DNA of 64,000 bases. Origin: Candidatus Woesearchaeota archaeon (GTDB lineage: Archaea; Nanobdellota; Nanobdellia; Woesearchaeales; UBA583). Numbering within the stretch: the first letter of the stretch is position 1; each line of letters opens with the position of its first letter. Below, piece by piece: positions 51,466 through 59,331 of the stretch. The DNA is taken from NCBI GenBank assembly GCA_023898345.1, contig CP060218.1, positions 868,001 to 932,000 on the forward strand. Direction: 5' to 3'. The notes below the pieces were generated by a model that was not told the origin of the DNA, did not search any database, and saw nothing but the letters and a program-made list of their open reading frames with translations. The translations under genes and the position numbers were made by a program.

Positions 51466-54021
51466 TTAGTTAATTCCTCCTTCTTGAATAAATGTAATAT
51501 GAACCTCAGGACCATTTTCGTTTGGTCTAAATATTAATTTATTACCTGTCGAACTACTAAAATCAATTCCTTTTAATTCCTTTGACAATTCTAAAAAGTT
51601 AACTTCTTCAAAGTCTCTACTTAAATGAAAGTTAAGTTCATTTTCAAAAGAAAAACCGTCCGTCACAATTTCCTGAAGTTTTTTTCCCATAGTTTCCCAA
51701 TCATCATTTTTAGCAGATCCTGAGTTTGCAAGCAATTTTATTTTTCCTGTCTCTGCATCAAATACGGCAAGGTCTGGATAAGCAGCTTTTATTTGATGCA
51801 AGAACACAGTATCTTTATGTCCTAGACTTAAAAGCCTTTCAGCCATTGCGGTTTCACGAAGAAAATTCTTTGCAGAATCTAAGGGCCCAGTGGGATTTTT
51901 GGTAAAGTCCACAAGGATTTGATCGAAACTTCTTCCAGGTTCTCTGTTCAAAGGAAAAACTACTCCTGTCTCCTTGTTGTACACAAGAACCCCATTATCA
52001 TTTTTTCCAAAACTGTCTAAATTTTTGATTGCCACATATTGGCTACGATCTCCAAATTGAAAAGCTTTTGTCATGTCTGGATTAACGTCAAATTTCACAC
52101 CCGAGAAAGTTATCTTCGATTCCTTCAACTGTAATTGAAACTCAGTAACACTACGAAGTGTATCATAAATCCCATTCTCAAGTTCAATGCGTTGCTCAAG
52201 ATTTAAAGCCTCTAAAACTGGTGAGGGTGGCTCACAAGGACTACCTGAACAAGATTTGAAAAGCTTACGAAGATTACGATAATAAGTTTTCTTAGCAATT
52301 TCATTGTACACCTTAGTGAGATCTACAAATCTTTTTGAGTGAGCTCCATCTTCAACAATTTCTAGAGCGAATTTCTTTATCCCTTTTCCAATTCCACTTT
52401 TACTAGCGCCCTTTAAGGTAACGATGTCAAGAGCGATGAAAGCAGACCCAATGGTGCAATCTAGAGCTGTGGATCCCGAATAAGTAACGTGAGAACAGGC
52501 ATCACTAGTGAGAATATAACTCTCGATTGTATCTGTTACTAGAAAATTGACGACAGGGCCAGCTACGGGCAACACGTTGATATACCCTCTTGCTTTGTTT
52601 GTCCAGAAGAGAATGTTGTACGTTGTTCCTTCCAGATTTTTGTACTCGCCAGTTTCCAAAATCTTGATGACATTCTCAAGGCCGACATCATTCACAAGCA
52701 GGGCAACTTCGCTTTTGTCAGCCCACAAATTCCGGTCCAGAGCCATGAGTCCTTCTCCTATCTCATAGTTTTCATTGTGGTAGCAGCTAAAGAGGCGATT
52801 GTTTGAAATGTTCCCAATGATGATTAATGTTCCATCCTCCAAATCCCAATAGTCGTTGCAAGAAACATCGTCGTACTCGTACACAGCATGAACATCGTAG
52901 AAAATAGAGCCATTGTTGTGCAGTTCGTCGAGAACGGTAATAAGCTCCTGAAACTCTGGCGTGTCTTTTGTCCAGCCTAAAGGAAGAGAGAAAATAACAT
53001 TTTTTGCTGCTGGGCTTCCGCTTGGATTCGTTGCACTAAAGTATGAGTCTAGTTCTGCAAAGGACAAGTCGGCATAAGTGTTTGTTGCGTACACGGCGTC
53101 GCTCGTCAGATATGCTTTTTCTTCTGAACCAAAACCATACACATTTCCAAAGGTATATTCGTCGCGAGCGCCGGGAACCACAAAGTCAGAGCCCACAATG
53201 AGCACGTTCTCGCAGCCGGAACATTCCTGTCTGACTCTTCCCGCGACTTCATCGACATAGCTGTCGATTTCCCTACGGCCGCCTTTTGTTTGAATATCAT
53301 TGAGATACTCGCCCATAGACGTATAAGGAGCGGTAAAGTCTCCTGCCTTTTCGTAGGCCGCCAAATCCATGACTATCCCTTTTTCCTTTGCTGCTTTCCC
53401 GTACAGTTTCGTAACAATCAAATCGACGGTGTCGCGAGAATCCTCGCCATATTCTTGCACCATTCGTTCGCTATGCGTAAGATAGAGATTGACAGAGGGT
53501 TCACTGTCATCAAGAATCTCTAGGGTGGCAATGGCGGGGCCGTGTTTGATGAGTGTCTCTCCTGTTGGAGCACCACTCTTCACCGTAAACAAACATTCTT
53601 TGTACGAGCCTGAAATGGGAGAACCGGAGGGACACTCAGAGGAAAAAATATCTGTGTCATACACAAGAGGCGACCCATACGCAGTTCCTTCGATTTGCAA
53701 ACGAGCCACAAAACTTGACCCGTGTTTTTTGTACACGTTCTGTTGTTCAAGAGAATAATCAAGACGGATGGAGTAGCCGTTTGCAAGAACGCATCTTCCT
53801 TGGTCTGCGGAGCAGGCGTAATTTGCGGAACAGAAGAGCTCAGCTTTCTTGACGAGCTTCCCGCTTCCGTCGTTCACGCATCTGTACAGGGTATTTGCCG
53901 AGCACGAAAAGGAGTTTTCACTTTCGCATTCACTTGTCGCATTTCCATTGTCGGCAGCAAACAGAGTTGGCAGGAGAAAGAGTACCAAGCATGCAAGTCC
54001 GACAAAGGCAAAGCGACTCAT
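51466..54021 (-). CDS. secreted toxin-like modular protein, 851 residues
   Basis: Signal peptide MSRFAFVGLACLVLFLLPTL and FAADNG, then at about residue 29 it joins the sequence of the giant protein at 59332 (SECESENSFSC onward, residue ~716 there). Next come a Cys-rich module (CSANTLYRC, CSANYACSADQGRC), a region with LYLTHSERMVQEYGEDSRDTVD and VLIVGSDFVVPGARDEYTFG that faintly recalls C25-like peptidases, a pre-toxin region (GASKSGIGKGIKKFALEIVED), and a C-terminal tip of about 170 residues (QIKAAYPDLAVFDAETGKIKL, NGPEVHITFIQEGGIN). The tip has no known family; toxin activity is inferred from architecture. ATGA overlap with the upstream family B gene. Confidence 0.7.
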   Translation of the reverse strand: MSRFAFVGLACLVLFLLPTLFAADNGNATSECESENSFSCSANTLYRCVNDGSGKLVKKAELFCSANYACSADQGRCVLANGYSIRLDYSLEQQNVYKKHGSSFVARLQIEGTAYGSPLVYDTDIFSSECPSGSPISGSYKECLFTVKSGAPTGETLIKHGPAIATLEILDDSEPSVNLYLTHSERMVQEYGEDSRDTVDLIVTKLYGKAAKEKGIVMDLAAYEKAGDFTAPYTSMGEYLNDIQTKGGRREIDSYVDEVAGRVRQECSGCENVLIVGSDFVVPGARDEYTFGNVYGFGSEEKAYLTSDAVYATNTYADLSFAELDSYFSATNPSGSPAAKNVIFSLPLGWTKDTPEFQELITVLDELHNNGSIFYDVHAVYEYDDVSCNDYWDLEDGTLIIIGNISNNRLFSCYHNENYEIGEGLMALDRNLWADKSEVALLVNDVGLENVIKILETGEYKNLEGTTYNILFWTNKARGYINVLPVAGPVVNFLVTDTIESYILTSDACSHVTYSGSTALDCTIGSAFIALDIVTLKGASKSGIGKGIKKFALEIVEDGAHSKRFVDLTKVYNEIAKKTYYRNLRKLFKSCSGSPCEPPSPVLEALNLEQRIELENGIYDTLRSVTEFQLQLKESKITFSGVKFDVNPDMTKAFQFGDRSQYVAIKNLDSFGKNDNGVLVYNKETGVVFPLNREPGRSFDQILVDFTKNPTGPLDSAKNFLRETAMAERLLSLGHKDTVFLHQIKAAYPDLAVFDAETGKIKLLANSGSAKNDDWETMGKKLQEIVTDGFSFENELNFHLSRDFEEVNFLELSKELKGIDFSSSTGNKLIFRPNENGPEVHITFIQEGGIN

Positions 54022-54608
54022 TTCTCTTTCTTTCCCCCCCCTTCATCCAAATCTAAAAGTAGATCAGTAAAACCTAATTTTTTGCAAGCTTCATTATATT
54101 CCAAGTTAAGATTACTAAATTGATGAGAAAAATTCGAATGAAGAAATTTCTCCAAAAAAATCCTTTGAAACCGAAGTATCGCCCTAAAGAAATCAAGTTT
54201 TGAAATCTTATAAATAACTTCAAAATCCTCTAATGTATATCCTCCCCTCATTTTATTTAATAAATAGTCATTTATCCCATAATGAAAATAATAATGAGTT
54301 TTATCAGAGTCTAAAATGTAAATTAAATAAAAACCTTCTCCACTAAGAAAACGTAGTATTTTCTTATCATTAATATTGTTATCTTTTGGATGTTTGTTTA
54401 AAATAAAATTTACAGGGGCCCCGCCTGAAAAAAAACCGAATCTTAAAGGAAAATCTTCTATATCATCTCTTGTATTGTTTAAACGAATTTGAAATGAAGC
54501 CACTAATAAAGGATTAGATAAATATTTTTTTGATAATTCCTCCACAAGTGCAGTTAGCTCTCGTTCAGTAATATTTATTTCAAATTTTGTTAATTCTATT
54601 ATTGCCAT
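54018..54608 (-). CDS. family B immunity-like protein, copy B3
   Basis: A 196-residue soluble protein, no signal: MAIIELTKFEINITEREL, KYLSNPLLVASFQIRLN, FPLRFGFFSGGAPVNFILNKHP, VIYKISKLDFFRAILRFQRI, and the end KLGFTDLLLDLDEGGGKKEK. It has an 8-G run near its 3' end where the other copies have 5 G (DEEGGKKEK). The stop overlaps the ATG of the 851-aa gene. Last of three tandem copies; unknown family. Middle part (residues 85-125) is the variable region between copies. Confidence 0.7.
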   Translation of the reverse strand: MAIIELTKFEINITERELTALVEELSKKYLSNPLLVASFQIRLNNTRDDIEDFPLRFGFFSGGAPVNFILNKHPKDNNINDKKILRFLSGEGFYLIYILDSDKTHYYFHYGINDYLLNKMRGGYTLEDFEVIYKISKLDFFRAILRFQRIFLEKFLHSNFSHQFSNLNLEYNEACKKLGFTDLLLDLDEGGGKKEK

Positions 54609-54610
54609 TT

Positions 54611-54646
54611 TTACTTAATTGAAGTTCCCTTTAGAAAGCGACTCAT
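54611..54646 (-). CDS. 11-codon linker mini-ORF (MSRF type)
   Basis: MSRFLKGTSIK followed by TAA and a two-base gap to the next family B ATG. The first four codons are those of the 851- and 504-aa signal peptides. It starts on the ATGA of the previous stop, so it looks like a deletion scar that keeps the coupled start and the short ribosome-site context. A peptide role is unlikely. Confidence 0.45.
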   Translation of the reverse strand: MSRFLKGTSIK

Positions 54647-55233
54647 TTCTCCTTCTTTCCCCCTTCCTCATCCAAATCTAAAAGTAGATCAGTAAAACCT
54701 AATTTTTTGCAAGCTTCATTATATTTCAAATTAAATTCACTAAATTCGTGAGAAAAGTTTGAATGAAGAAATTTCTCCAAAAGAATCCTTTGAAACCGAA
54801 GTATCGCCCTAAAGAAATCAAGTTTTGAAATCTTATAAATAACTTCAAAATCCCCCAATGTATATCCAGACCGAATTTTCCTTATTAAATAGTCATTTAA
54901 ACAAAAATGAAGATAATAATTCTTTTCATCAGTGTCTAAGACATAAAATAATTCAGATCCTTCTCCACTAAGAAAACTTAATATTTTATTTTCATTAGTA
55001 TTATCGCCTTTTGGATGTTTATTTAGAATAAAATTTACGGGGGCTCCACCCGAAAAAAAACCGAATCTTAAAGGAAAATCTTCTATTTTTTTTTTCGTAT
55101 CATTTAAATAAATTTGAAATGAGGCCAATAATAAAGGATTAGATAAATATTTTTTTGATAATCCTCCCACAAGTGCAGTTAACTCTCGTTCAGTAATATT
55201 CATTTCAAAGTTTGTTAGTTCTATTATTGCCAT
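54643..55233 (-). CDS. family B immunity-like protein, copy B2
   Basis: A 196-residue paralogue of B3: MAIIELTNFEMNITERELTA, FFSGGAPVNFILNKHPKG, and a variable middle (DTDEKNYYLHFCLNDYLIRKIRSG). The N-terminal 80 residues are closest to B3 (NITERELTALV shared), while the loop KKKIEDFP differs from both others. No known domain. Confidence 0.7.
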   Translation of the reverse strand: MAIIELTNFEMNITERELTALVGGLSKKYLSNPLLLASFQIYLNDTKKKIEDFPLRFGFFSGGAPVNFILNKHPKGDNTNENKILSFLSGEGSELFYVLDTDEKNYYLHFCLNDYLIRKIRSGYTLGDFEVIYKISKLDFFRAILRFQRILLEKFLHSNFSHEFSEFNLKYNEACKKLGFTDLLLDLDEEGGKKEK

Positions 55234-55235
55234 TT

Positions 55236-55271
55236 TTACTTAATTGAAGTTCCCTTTAGAAAGCGACTCAT
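55236..55271 (-). CDS. 11-codon linker mini-ORF (MSRF type)
   Basis: Same MSRFLKGTSIK ORF as at 54611, with the same ATGA start and TAA plus two-base end. Identical sequence shows the two scars are copies of one event, duplicated with the 625-bp unit. Confidence 0.45.
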   Translation of the reverse strand: MSRFLKGTSIK

Positions 55272-55858
55272 TTCTCCTTCTTTCCCCCTTCCTCATCCAA
55301 ATCTAAAAGTAGATCAGTAAAACCTAATTTTTTGCAAGCTTCATTATATCTCAAATTAAAATCACTAAATCTAGAGGAAAAGTTTGAATGAAGAAATTTC
55401 TCCAAAAGAATCCTTTGAAATCGAAGTATCGCCCTAAAGAAATCAAGTTTTGAAATCTTATAGACTAATGCAAAATCTTCTAAGGGAGCTCCTTCCCTGA
55501 TTTTATATATTAGGTCTCCATCTACCCCATAATGAAGATAATAATATTTTTCATCAGAGTCTAAAACATAAAATAATTCCCATCCTTCACCACTAAGAAA
55601 ACCTACGATTTTATTGCGATTAGTAGTATCATTGTGAGGATATTTATTTAGAATAAAATTTACAGGAGCTCCACCCGAAAAAAAACCAAGTTCTAAAGGA
55701 AAATCTTCTATATCATCTCTTGTATCATTTAAATAAATTTGAAATGAGGCCAATAATAAAGGATTAGATAAATATTTTTTTGATAATTCCTGAATTAACT
55801 CATTCAGATCAGATTCTTTAATTTCAAACTTAAATTTGTATATATTTTCTATTGTCAT
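55268..55858 (-). CDS. family B immunity-like protein, copy B1 (partner of the 504-aa protein)
   Basis: A 196-residue paralogue with the most divergent N-terminus (MTIENIYKFKFEIKESDLNE) and middle (DSDEKYYYLHYGVDGDLIYK), but the same C-terminal 70 residues. It lies five bases behind the 504-aa protein with its different tip and so is the best candidate for that tip's immunity protein. B2 and B3 would be extra specificities. No known domain; the cytoplasmic location is inferred from the lack of a signal. Confidence 0.72.
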   Translation of the reverse strand: MTIENIYKFKFEIKESDLNELIQELSKKYLSNPLLLASFQIYLNDTRDDIEDFPLELGFFSGGAPVNFILNKYPHNDTTNRNKIVGFLSGEGWELFYVLDSDEKYYYLHYGVDGDLIYKIREGAPLEDFALVYKISKLDFFRAILRFQRILLEKFLHSNFSSRFSDFNLRYNEACKKLGFTDLLLDLDEEGGKKEK

Positions 55859-55863
55859 TTTTA

Positions 55864-57378
55864 TTACCTTGTTGTTTTATGATCGGGATAAGTAGTAAGA
55901 ACTTCACCACTCTCTCGAATTATGACCGTTAAGTACTCCCTATATTTTGAGTATGAATCCTTGTCATATGTTCTAATTACGAGGGTTTTTTCAGTACTTA
56001 ATTGCTCATCCTCCTTTCCATTCTTAAAAGCATATGCGATTCTATCCATAACATCTTGAGTAGTCATATATCTCTCCTCTCCATTAATTACTCTAATAAA
56101 AGTAGTTTTTGGCTTCTTTTTAGTAAAATCTTCTGGAACTTCAATATGTTTTTTAAAATGTTGATATCCAACATTTTTATTTCCAAATCTCAACACTGAG
56201 GCCTCAGAAATTTGAAAGTCATCTGCAACTACAGAAAAAGAAAAATCGGCTTTTTTTGTTGAAAATAGTGCAATGACTTTATTTTCACCAGTCCCAAATC
56301 CATCTTGACTTTTCTTCAAATATTTTTCAAGAACTTCTATGTCCTCTTTTGCCATTAAATTTATGTCAGGTTCGTACAAACAGCGCTTTGTACTTTGAGA
56401 CTCGTACCCGGCACTTGTAAAGCCTTCGTACAGCAAACAGGAATTAAAATACTCACTCAGCTCTTTGCTGTATTTGGAACGAGTAATTAGTTTTACTTTG
56501 TTCGAGAAAGCGACATATTCAGCTACGTCAACGGTGTCTTCAACTGCTTCTCGTGCAAGTTTCTTTGCTCCTTTCCCAACTCCGGATTTACTAAATGTTT
56601 TGAATGTGACATAATCAACAGCAGAGACGCCAAGGGAGACGGCGCAATCTATAGCGGCAGCATCGCCATCAAAACTGTGCACACAAGAATCTCCGGTAAG
56701 AACGAGATCTTCGATGGTGTCAGTAATAAAGAAATTTATAGCTAAGCCGGCTACGGGCAACACGTTGATATACCCTCTTGCTTTGTTTGTCCAGAAGAGA
56801 ATGTTGTACGTTGTTCCTTCCAGATTTTTGTACTCGCCAGTTTCCAAAATCTTGATGACATTCTCAAGGCCGACATCATTCACAAGCAAGGCAACTTCGC
56901 TTTTGTCAGCCCACAAATTCCGGTCCAGAGCCATGAGTCCTTCCCCTATCTCATAGTTTTCATTGTGGTAGCAGCTAAAGAGGCGATTGTTTGAAATGTT
57001 CCCAATGATGATTAATGTTCCATCCTCCAAATCCCAATAGTCGTTGCAAGAAACATCGTCGTACTCGTACACAGCATGAACATCGTAGAAAATAGAGCCA
57101 TTGTTGTGCAGTTCGTCGAGAACGGTAATAAGCTCCTGAAACTCTGGCGTGTCTTTTGTCCAGCCCAAAGGAAGAGAGAAAATAACATTTTTTGCTGCGG
57201 GGCTTCCGCTTGGATTCGTTGCACTAAAGTACGATTCCAGTTCTGTAAAGGACAAGTCCGCATACGTGTTTGTTGCGTACACGGCGTCGCTCGTCATATT
57301 TCCATTGTCGGCAGCAAACAGAGTTGGCAGGAGAAAGAGTACCAAGCATGCAAGTCCGACAATGGCAAAGCGACTCAT
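55864..57378 (-). CDS. secreted toxin-like protein, 504 residues, BECR-RNase-like tip
   Basis: Signal peptide MSRFAIVGLACLVLFLLPTL and FAADNGN, then joins the giant protein at its residue ~992 (MTSDAVYATNTYADLSF). About 180 residues are nearly identical to the other two long proteins, up to GYINVLPVAG. After that the sequence differs: a related pre-toxin segment (SKSGVGKGAKKLAREAVED) and a new tip with GYQHFKKHIEVP, TTFIRVINGEERYM and VIIRESGEVLTTYPDHK. This H-x-x-K-H then T-x-Y-P pattern recalls the Barnase-EndoU-ColicinE5/D-RelE (BECR) nuclease fold; I call it a possible RNase with moderate confidence. It is followed by family B genes, not family A. Confidence 0.68.
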   Translation of the reverse strand: MSRFAIVGLACLVLFLLPTLFAADNGNMTSDAVYATNTYADLSFTELESYFSATNPSGSPAAKNVIFSLPLGWTKDTPEFQELITVLDELHNNGSIFYDVHAVYEYDDVSCNDYWDLEDGTLIIIGNISNNRLFSCYHNENYEIGEGLMALDRNLWADKSEVALLVNDVGLENVIKILETGEYKNLEGTTYNILFWTNKARGYINVLPVAGLAINFFITDTIEDLVLTGDSCVHSFDGDAAAIDCAVSLGVSAVDYVTFKTFSKSGVGKGAKKLAREAVEDTVDVAEYVAFSNKVKLITRSKYSKELSEYFNSCLLYEGFTSAGYESQSTKRCLYEPDINLMAKEDIEVLEKYLKKSQDGFGTGENKVIALFSTKKADFSFSVVADDFQISEASVLRFGNKNVGYQHFKKHIEVPEDFTKKKPKTTFIRVINGEERYMTTQDVMDRIAYAFKNGKEDEQLSTEKTLVIRTYDKDSYSKYREYLTVIIRESGEVLTTYPDHKTTR

Positions 57379-57545
57379 TTCTCTTTGTCGTCCTCCTTAT
57401 GACTCGAAAGCTTTGCCGCTAGTTCCTGAATTTCTGGAATGTGAACCTCGGGACCATTGTCGGCAGCAAACAGAGTTGGCAGGAGAAAGAGCAAACACAG
57501 TAGAGCAAGCAAAAATACAGTTCCCCTCTCTTTTGTGTGTTTCAT
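57375..57545 (-). CDS. leader-tail mini-protein (secreted), long-tail type
   Basis: A 56-residue ORF: MKHTKERGTVFLLALLCLLF signal, ADNGPEVHI, and the polar tail PEIQELAAKLSSHKEDDKEK. ATGA overlaps on both sides: with the A6 stop upstream and with the ATG of the 504-aa gene downstream. Its tail matches the ORF at 47247, so these two mark the two ends of blocks that were moved or copied together. Confidence 0.5.
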   Translation of the reverse strand: MKHTKERGTVFLLALLCLLFLLPTLFAADNGPEVHIPEIQELAAKLSSHKEDDKEK

Positions 57546-58249
57546 TTTTCCCAATAATATAGAGTTCTCATCCCACCAAGTCTTTTCTCTTTGAAATTTT
57601 CTCTAAGGAAAACAGAAAGAGTTCCAACTCTTTGCGGTTTTTCATACTTTTGAAGAAGGAGAATATTATTTTCGTTAGTAAGAATCTCTTTTTCTTTCAT
57701 AAATTCAAGAACCACTTTTTTTTCTTTTTCATTAAGTTTATATCCCCAGCGTTCCTCAATTGTAGATTTAAAAAAAGTCTCAAAATCTTTGCAATAGTAA
57801 AAGAGAGAATCAGCATATAAGATTCCATTTCCAGAATCAAATTCGATGATGGTATCTTTATCAAAACGCTCTGTTACATAAGAAAAGAGATTTTGATATA
57901 AAACAGCAAATTCTTCTGTTTTTGGAACTGGTTCATAATAAGCTGTTTCACAAACAAGATTAATTAAAAATTTTCCAGTTAAAGATTCAGGTTTCGAGTA
58001 ATCATTTTTTTTACTTATTCTTAATCCGTAAAAATTAAAAATTGTGCCTTCTCTAGATGAATAGCTATACTCCAAGACATCTTGAGGTACTGAAAAAAAT
58101 TCAGAATAACTATATTTTGCTTCTGGTTCTGGATTATATTTGACAACAGTAATAAAGTAATCCCAAAGCAAAGAAACTATTTTTTGAAAAGTTTCTTTCT
58201 CTTTTTTCTTTTCTACTCCATCTAAGATAAATGAAATTATGTGCTCCAT
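57542..58249 (-). CDS. family A immunity-like protein, copy A6
   Basis: A 235-residue paralogue behind the 126-aa orphan tip. Block 1 SYSEFFSVPQDVLEYSY (as A1/A4), block 2 YYEPVPKTEEFAVLYQ (as A3), block 3 a unique NENNILLLQKYEKPQRVG. Changes in the constant part (ISKKNDYSKPESLTGKFLI) match A4. It gives another combination of blocks not seen in any other copy. Confidence 0.7.
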   Translation of the reverse strand: MEHIISFILDGVEKKKEKETFQKIVSLLWDYFITVVKYNPEPEAKYSYSEFFSVPQDVLEYSYSSREGTIFNFYGLRISKKNDYSKPESLTGKFLINLVCETAYYEPVPKTEEFAVLYQNLFSYVTERFDKDTIIEFDSGNGILYADSLFYYCKDFETFFKSTIEERWGYKLNEKEKKVVLEFMKEKEILTNENNILLLQKYEKPQRVGTLSVFLRENFKEKRLGGMRTLYYWEK

Positions 58250-58251
58250 TT

Positions 58252-58632
58252 TTAGTTAATTCCTCCTTCTTGAACAAATGTAATCTGAACCTCGGGACCA
58301 TTGTCGTTTGATCTAAATATTAGGGTATTATCAACTGATTTTTCTAAGTCAACTCTATTTAATTTTTCTGAAATCTTAGAAAAATCTACAGTGTCAAAAT
58401 CTCTACTTAAATGAAAGTTAAGTCCATTTTCAAAAGAAAAACCATCCGTCACGAGTTCCTGAATTTTTTGTCCTATTGTTTTCCAATCATCATTTTCAGT
58501 AGAACCTGAGTTTGCAAGCAATTTTATTTTTCCTGTCTCTGCATCAAATACAGCAAGGTCTGGATATGCAGCTTTTATTTGCTCATAACTACGCGTTTTC
58601 TCTGTCTTCAAAAAAAAAATCGAGGGAGTCAT
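58252..58632 (-). CDS. orphan toxin-tip protein, 126 residues, no signal peptide
   Basis: Starts MTPSIFFLKTEKTRSYE, then from residue ~18 (QIKAAYPDLAVFDAETGKIKL) matches the last 109 residues of the 851-aa protein, ending NGPEVQITFVQEGGIN. No secretion signal and no upstream domains, so it is a tip cassette without its delivery part. The start overlaps the A7 stop (ATGA). A run of ten T (58610-58619) sits in codons 5-8, where slippage would change the frame. Followed by A6 after two bases, so the pair is a tip plus immunity cassette. Confidence 0.62.
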   Translation of the reverse strand: MTPSIFFLKTEKTRSYEQIKAAYPDLAVFDAETGKIKLLANSGSTENDDWKTIGQKIQELVTDGFSFENGLNFHLSRDFDTVDFSKISEKLNRVDLEKSVDNTLIFRSNDNGPEVQITFVQEGGIN

Positions 58633-59330
58633 TTTCCCCCTCCCTTTGGCAACTTCTTCTCGGCAAAGTTCTCAGAGAAAAAAGTATCTAGAATAAAAAG
58701 TAAACAAGGATAAGGAGGATTCCTTCGAGAAATAAGAAGCTGTCCGTCAGAATCAACCATTCCCTTCTCAATCATAAACTTCCGAAGCTTCTTTTTGTCA
58801 TAACCGGATAAGCGATAACGCCAACGCTCTTCAACAGTTGCTTTGAAAAAAGTCTTAAAATCACGACAAAAATAAAATGCCGAGGAACAGAGTGCAATAC
58901 CTTCCCCACTGTCAAATTCAAGAAGATCTTTCTTATCAAAATACTCAGTGAGATAAGAAAAAATTTTCTCAAAGAAAAAAGAAAAGTCATCAGGACGCTT
59001 CCTAAAATAACCACCACTAAAAACTAAGGTTACTCTAAATTTACCTACATAGGATTTAGGGTCTTCGTAATCATTTTTCTCCCTTATTTTTTCTCCGGAG
59101 AAAGAAAAAACACATCTATCTTCTTGAGAAGAAAAAGTATAATGATTAGTTAAAATACCACCAAAGGAATTCTTATATTTTGAGAACTCGTATTTAGCCT
59201 TAGGGAAAGGATTATATTTAAGAGTATTTACAAAATAACCATGAAGTAAAGAAACAAATTTTTTAAAAACAATCTCTTCATCTCTCTTATAAACATTATC
59301 TAATTTCAAAGAAATTACAAAATCGGTCAT
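58629..59330 (-). CDS. family A immunity-like protein, divergent copy A7 (partner of the giant protein)
   Basis: A 233-residue protein related to A1-A6 at low identity: the same order of segments (LHGYFVNTLKYNPFPKAKYEFS for the KYNPEPEAKY block, FSFSGEKIREKNDYEDPKS, FSYLTEYFDKKDLLEFDSGEG, FKATVEERWRYRLS, SENFAEKKLPKGG) but with many changes. It lies one base behind the giant protein, whose tip is equally diverged from the 851-aa tip. That co-divergence is the main evidence for a toxin-immunity pair. Confidence 0.7.
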   Translation of the reverse strand: MTDFVISLKLDNVYKRDEEIVFKKFVSLLHGYFVNTLKYNPFPKAKYEFSKYKNSFGGILTNHYTFSSQEDRCVFSFSGEKIREKNDYEDPKSYVGKFRVTLVFSGGYFRKRPDDFSFFFEKIFSYLTEYFDKKDLLEFDSGEGIALCSSAFYFCRDFKTFFKATVEERWRYRLSGYDKKKLRKFMIEKGMVDSDGQLLISRRNPPYPCLLFILDTFFSENFAEKKLPKGGGK

Positions 59331-59331
59331 T

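Larger units (their letters stand above)
54018..55858 (-). repeat. tandem array of three 625-bp family B units
   Basis: Genes end at 54018, 54643 and 55268, spacing exactly 625 bp each. Each unit is a 36-bp mini-ORF plus a 591-bp gene. The 3' ends are near identical and the middle parts diverge. Confidence 0.85.

Noticed and set aside
47417..58249. CRISPR-like array
   Set aside because: The repeated units are 625-844 bp coding units, not short repeats with spacers; no cas genes are visible.
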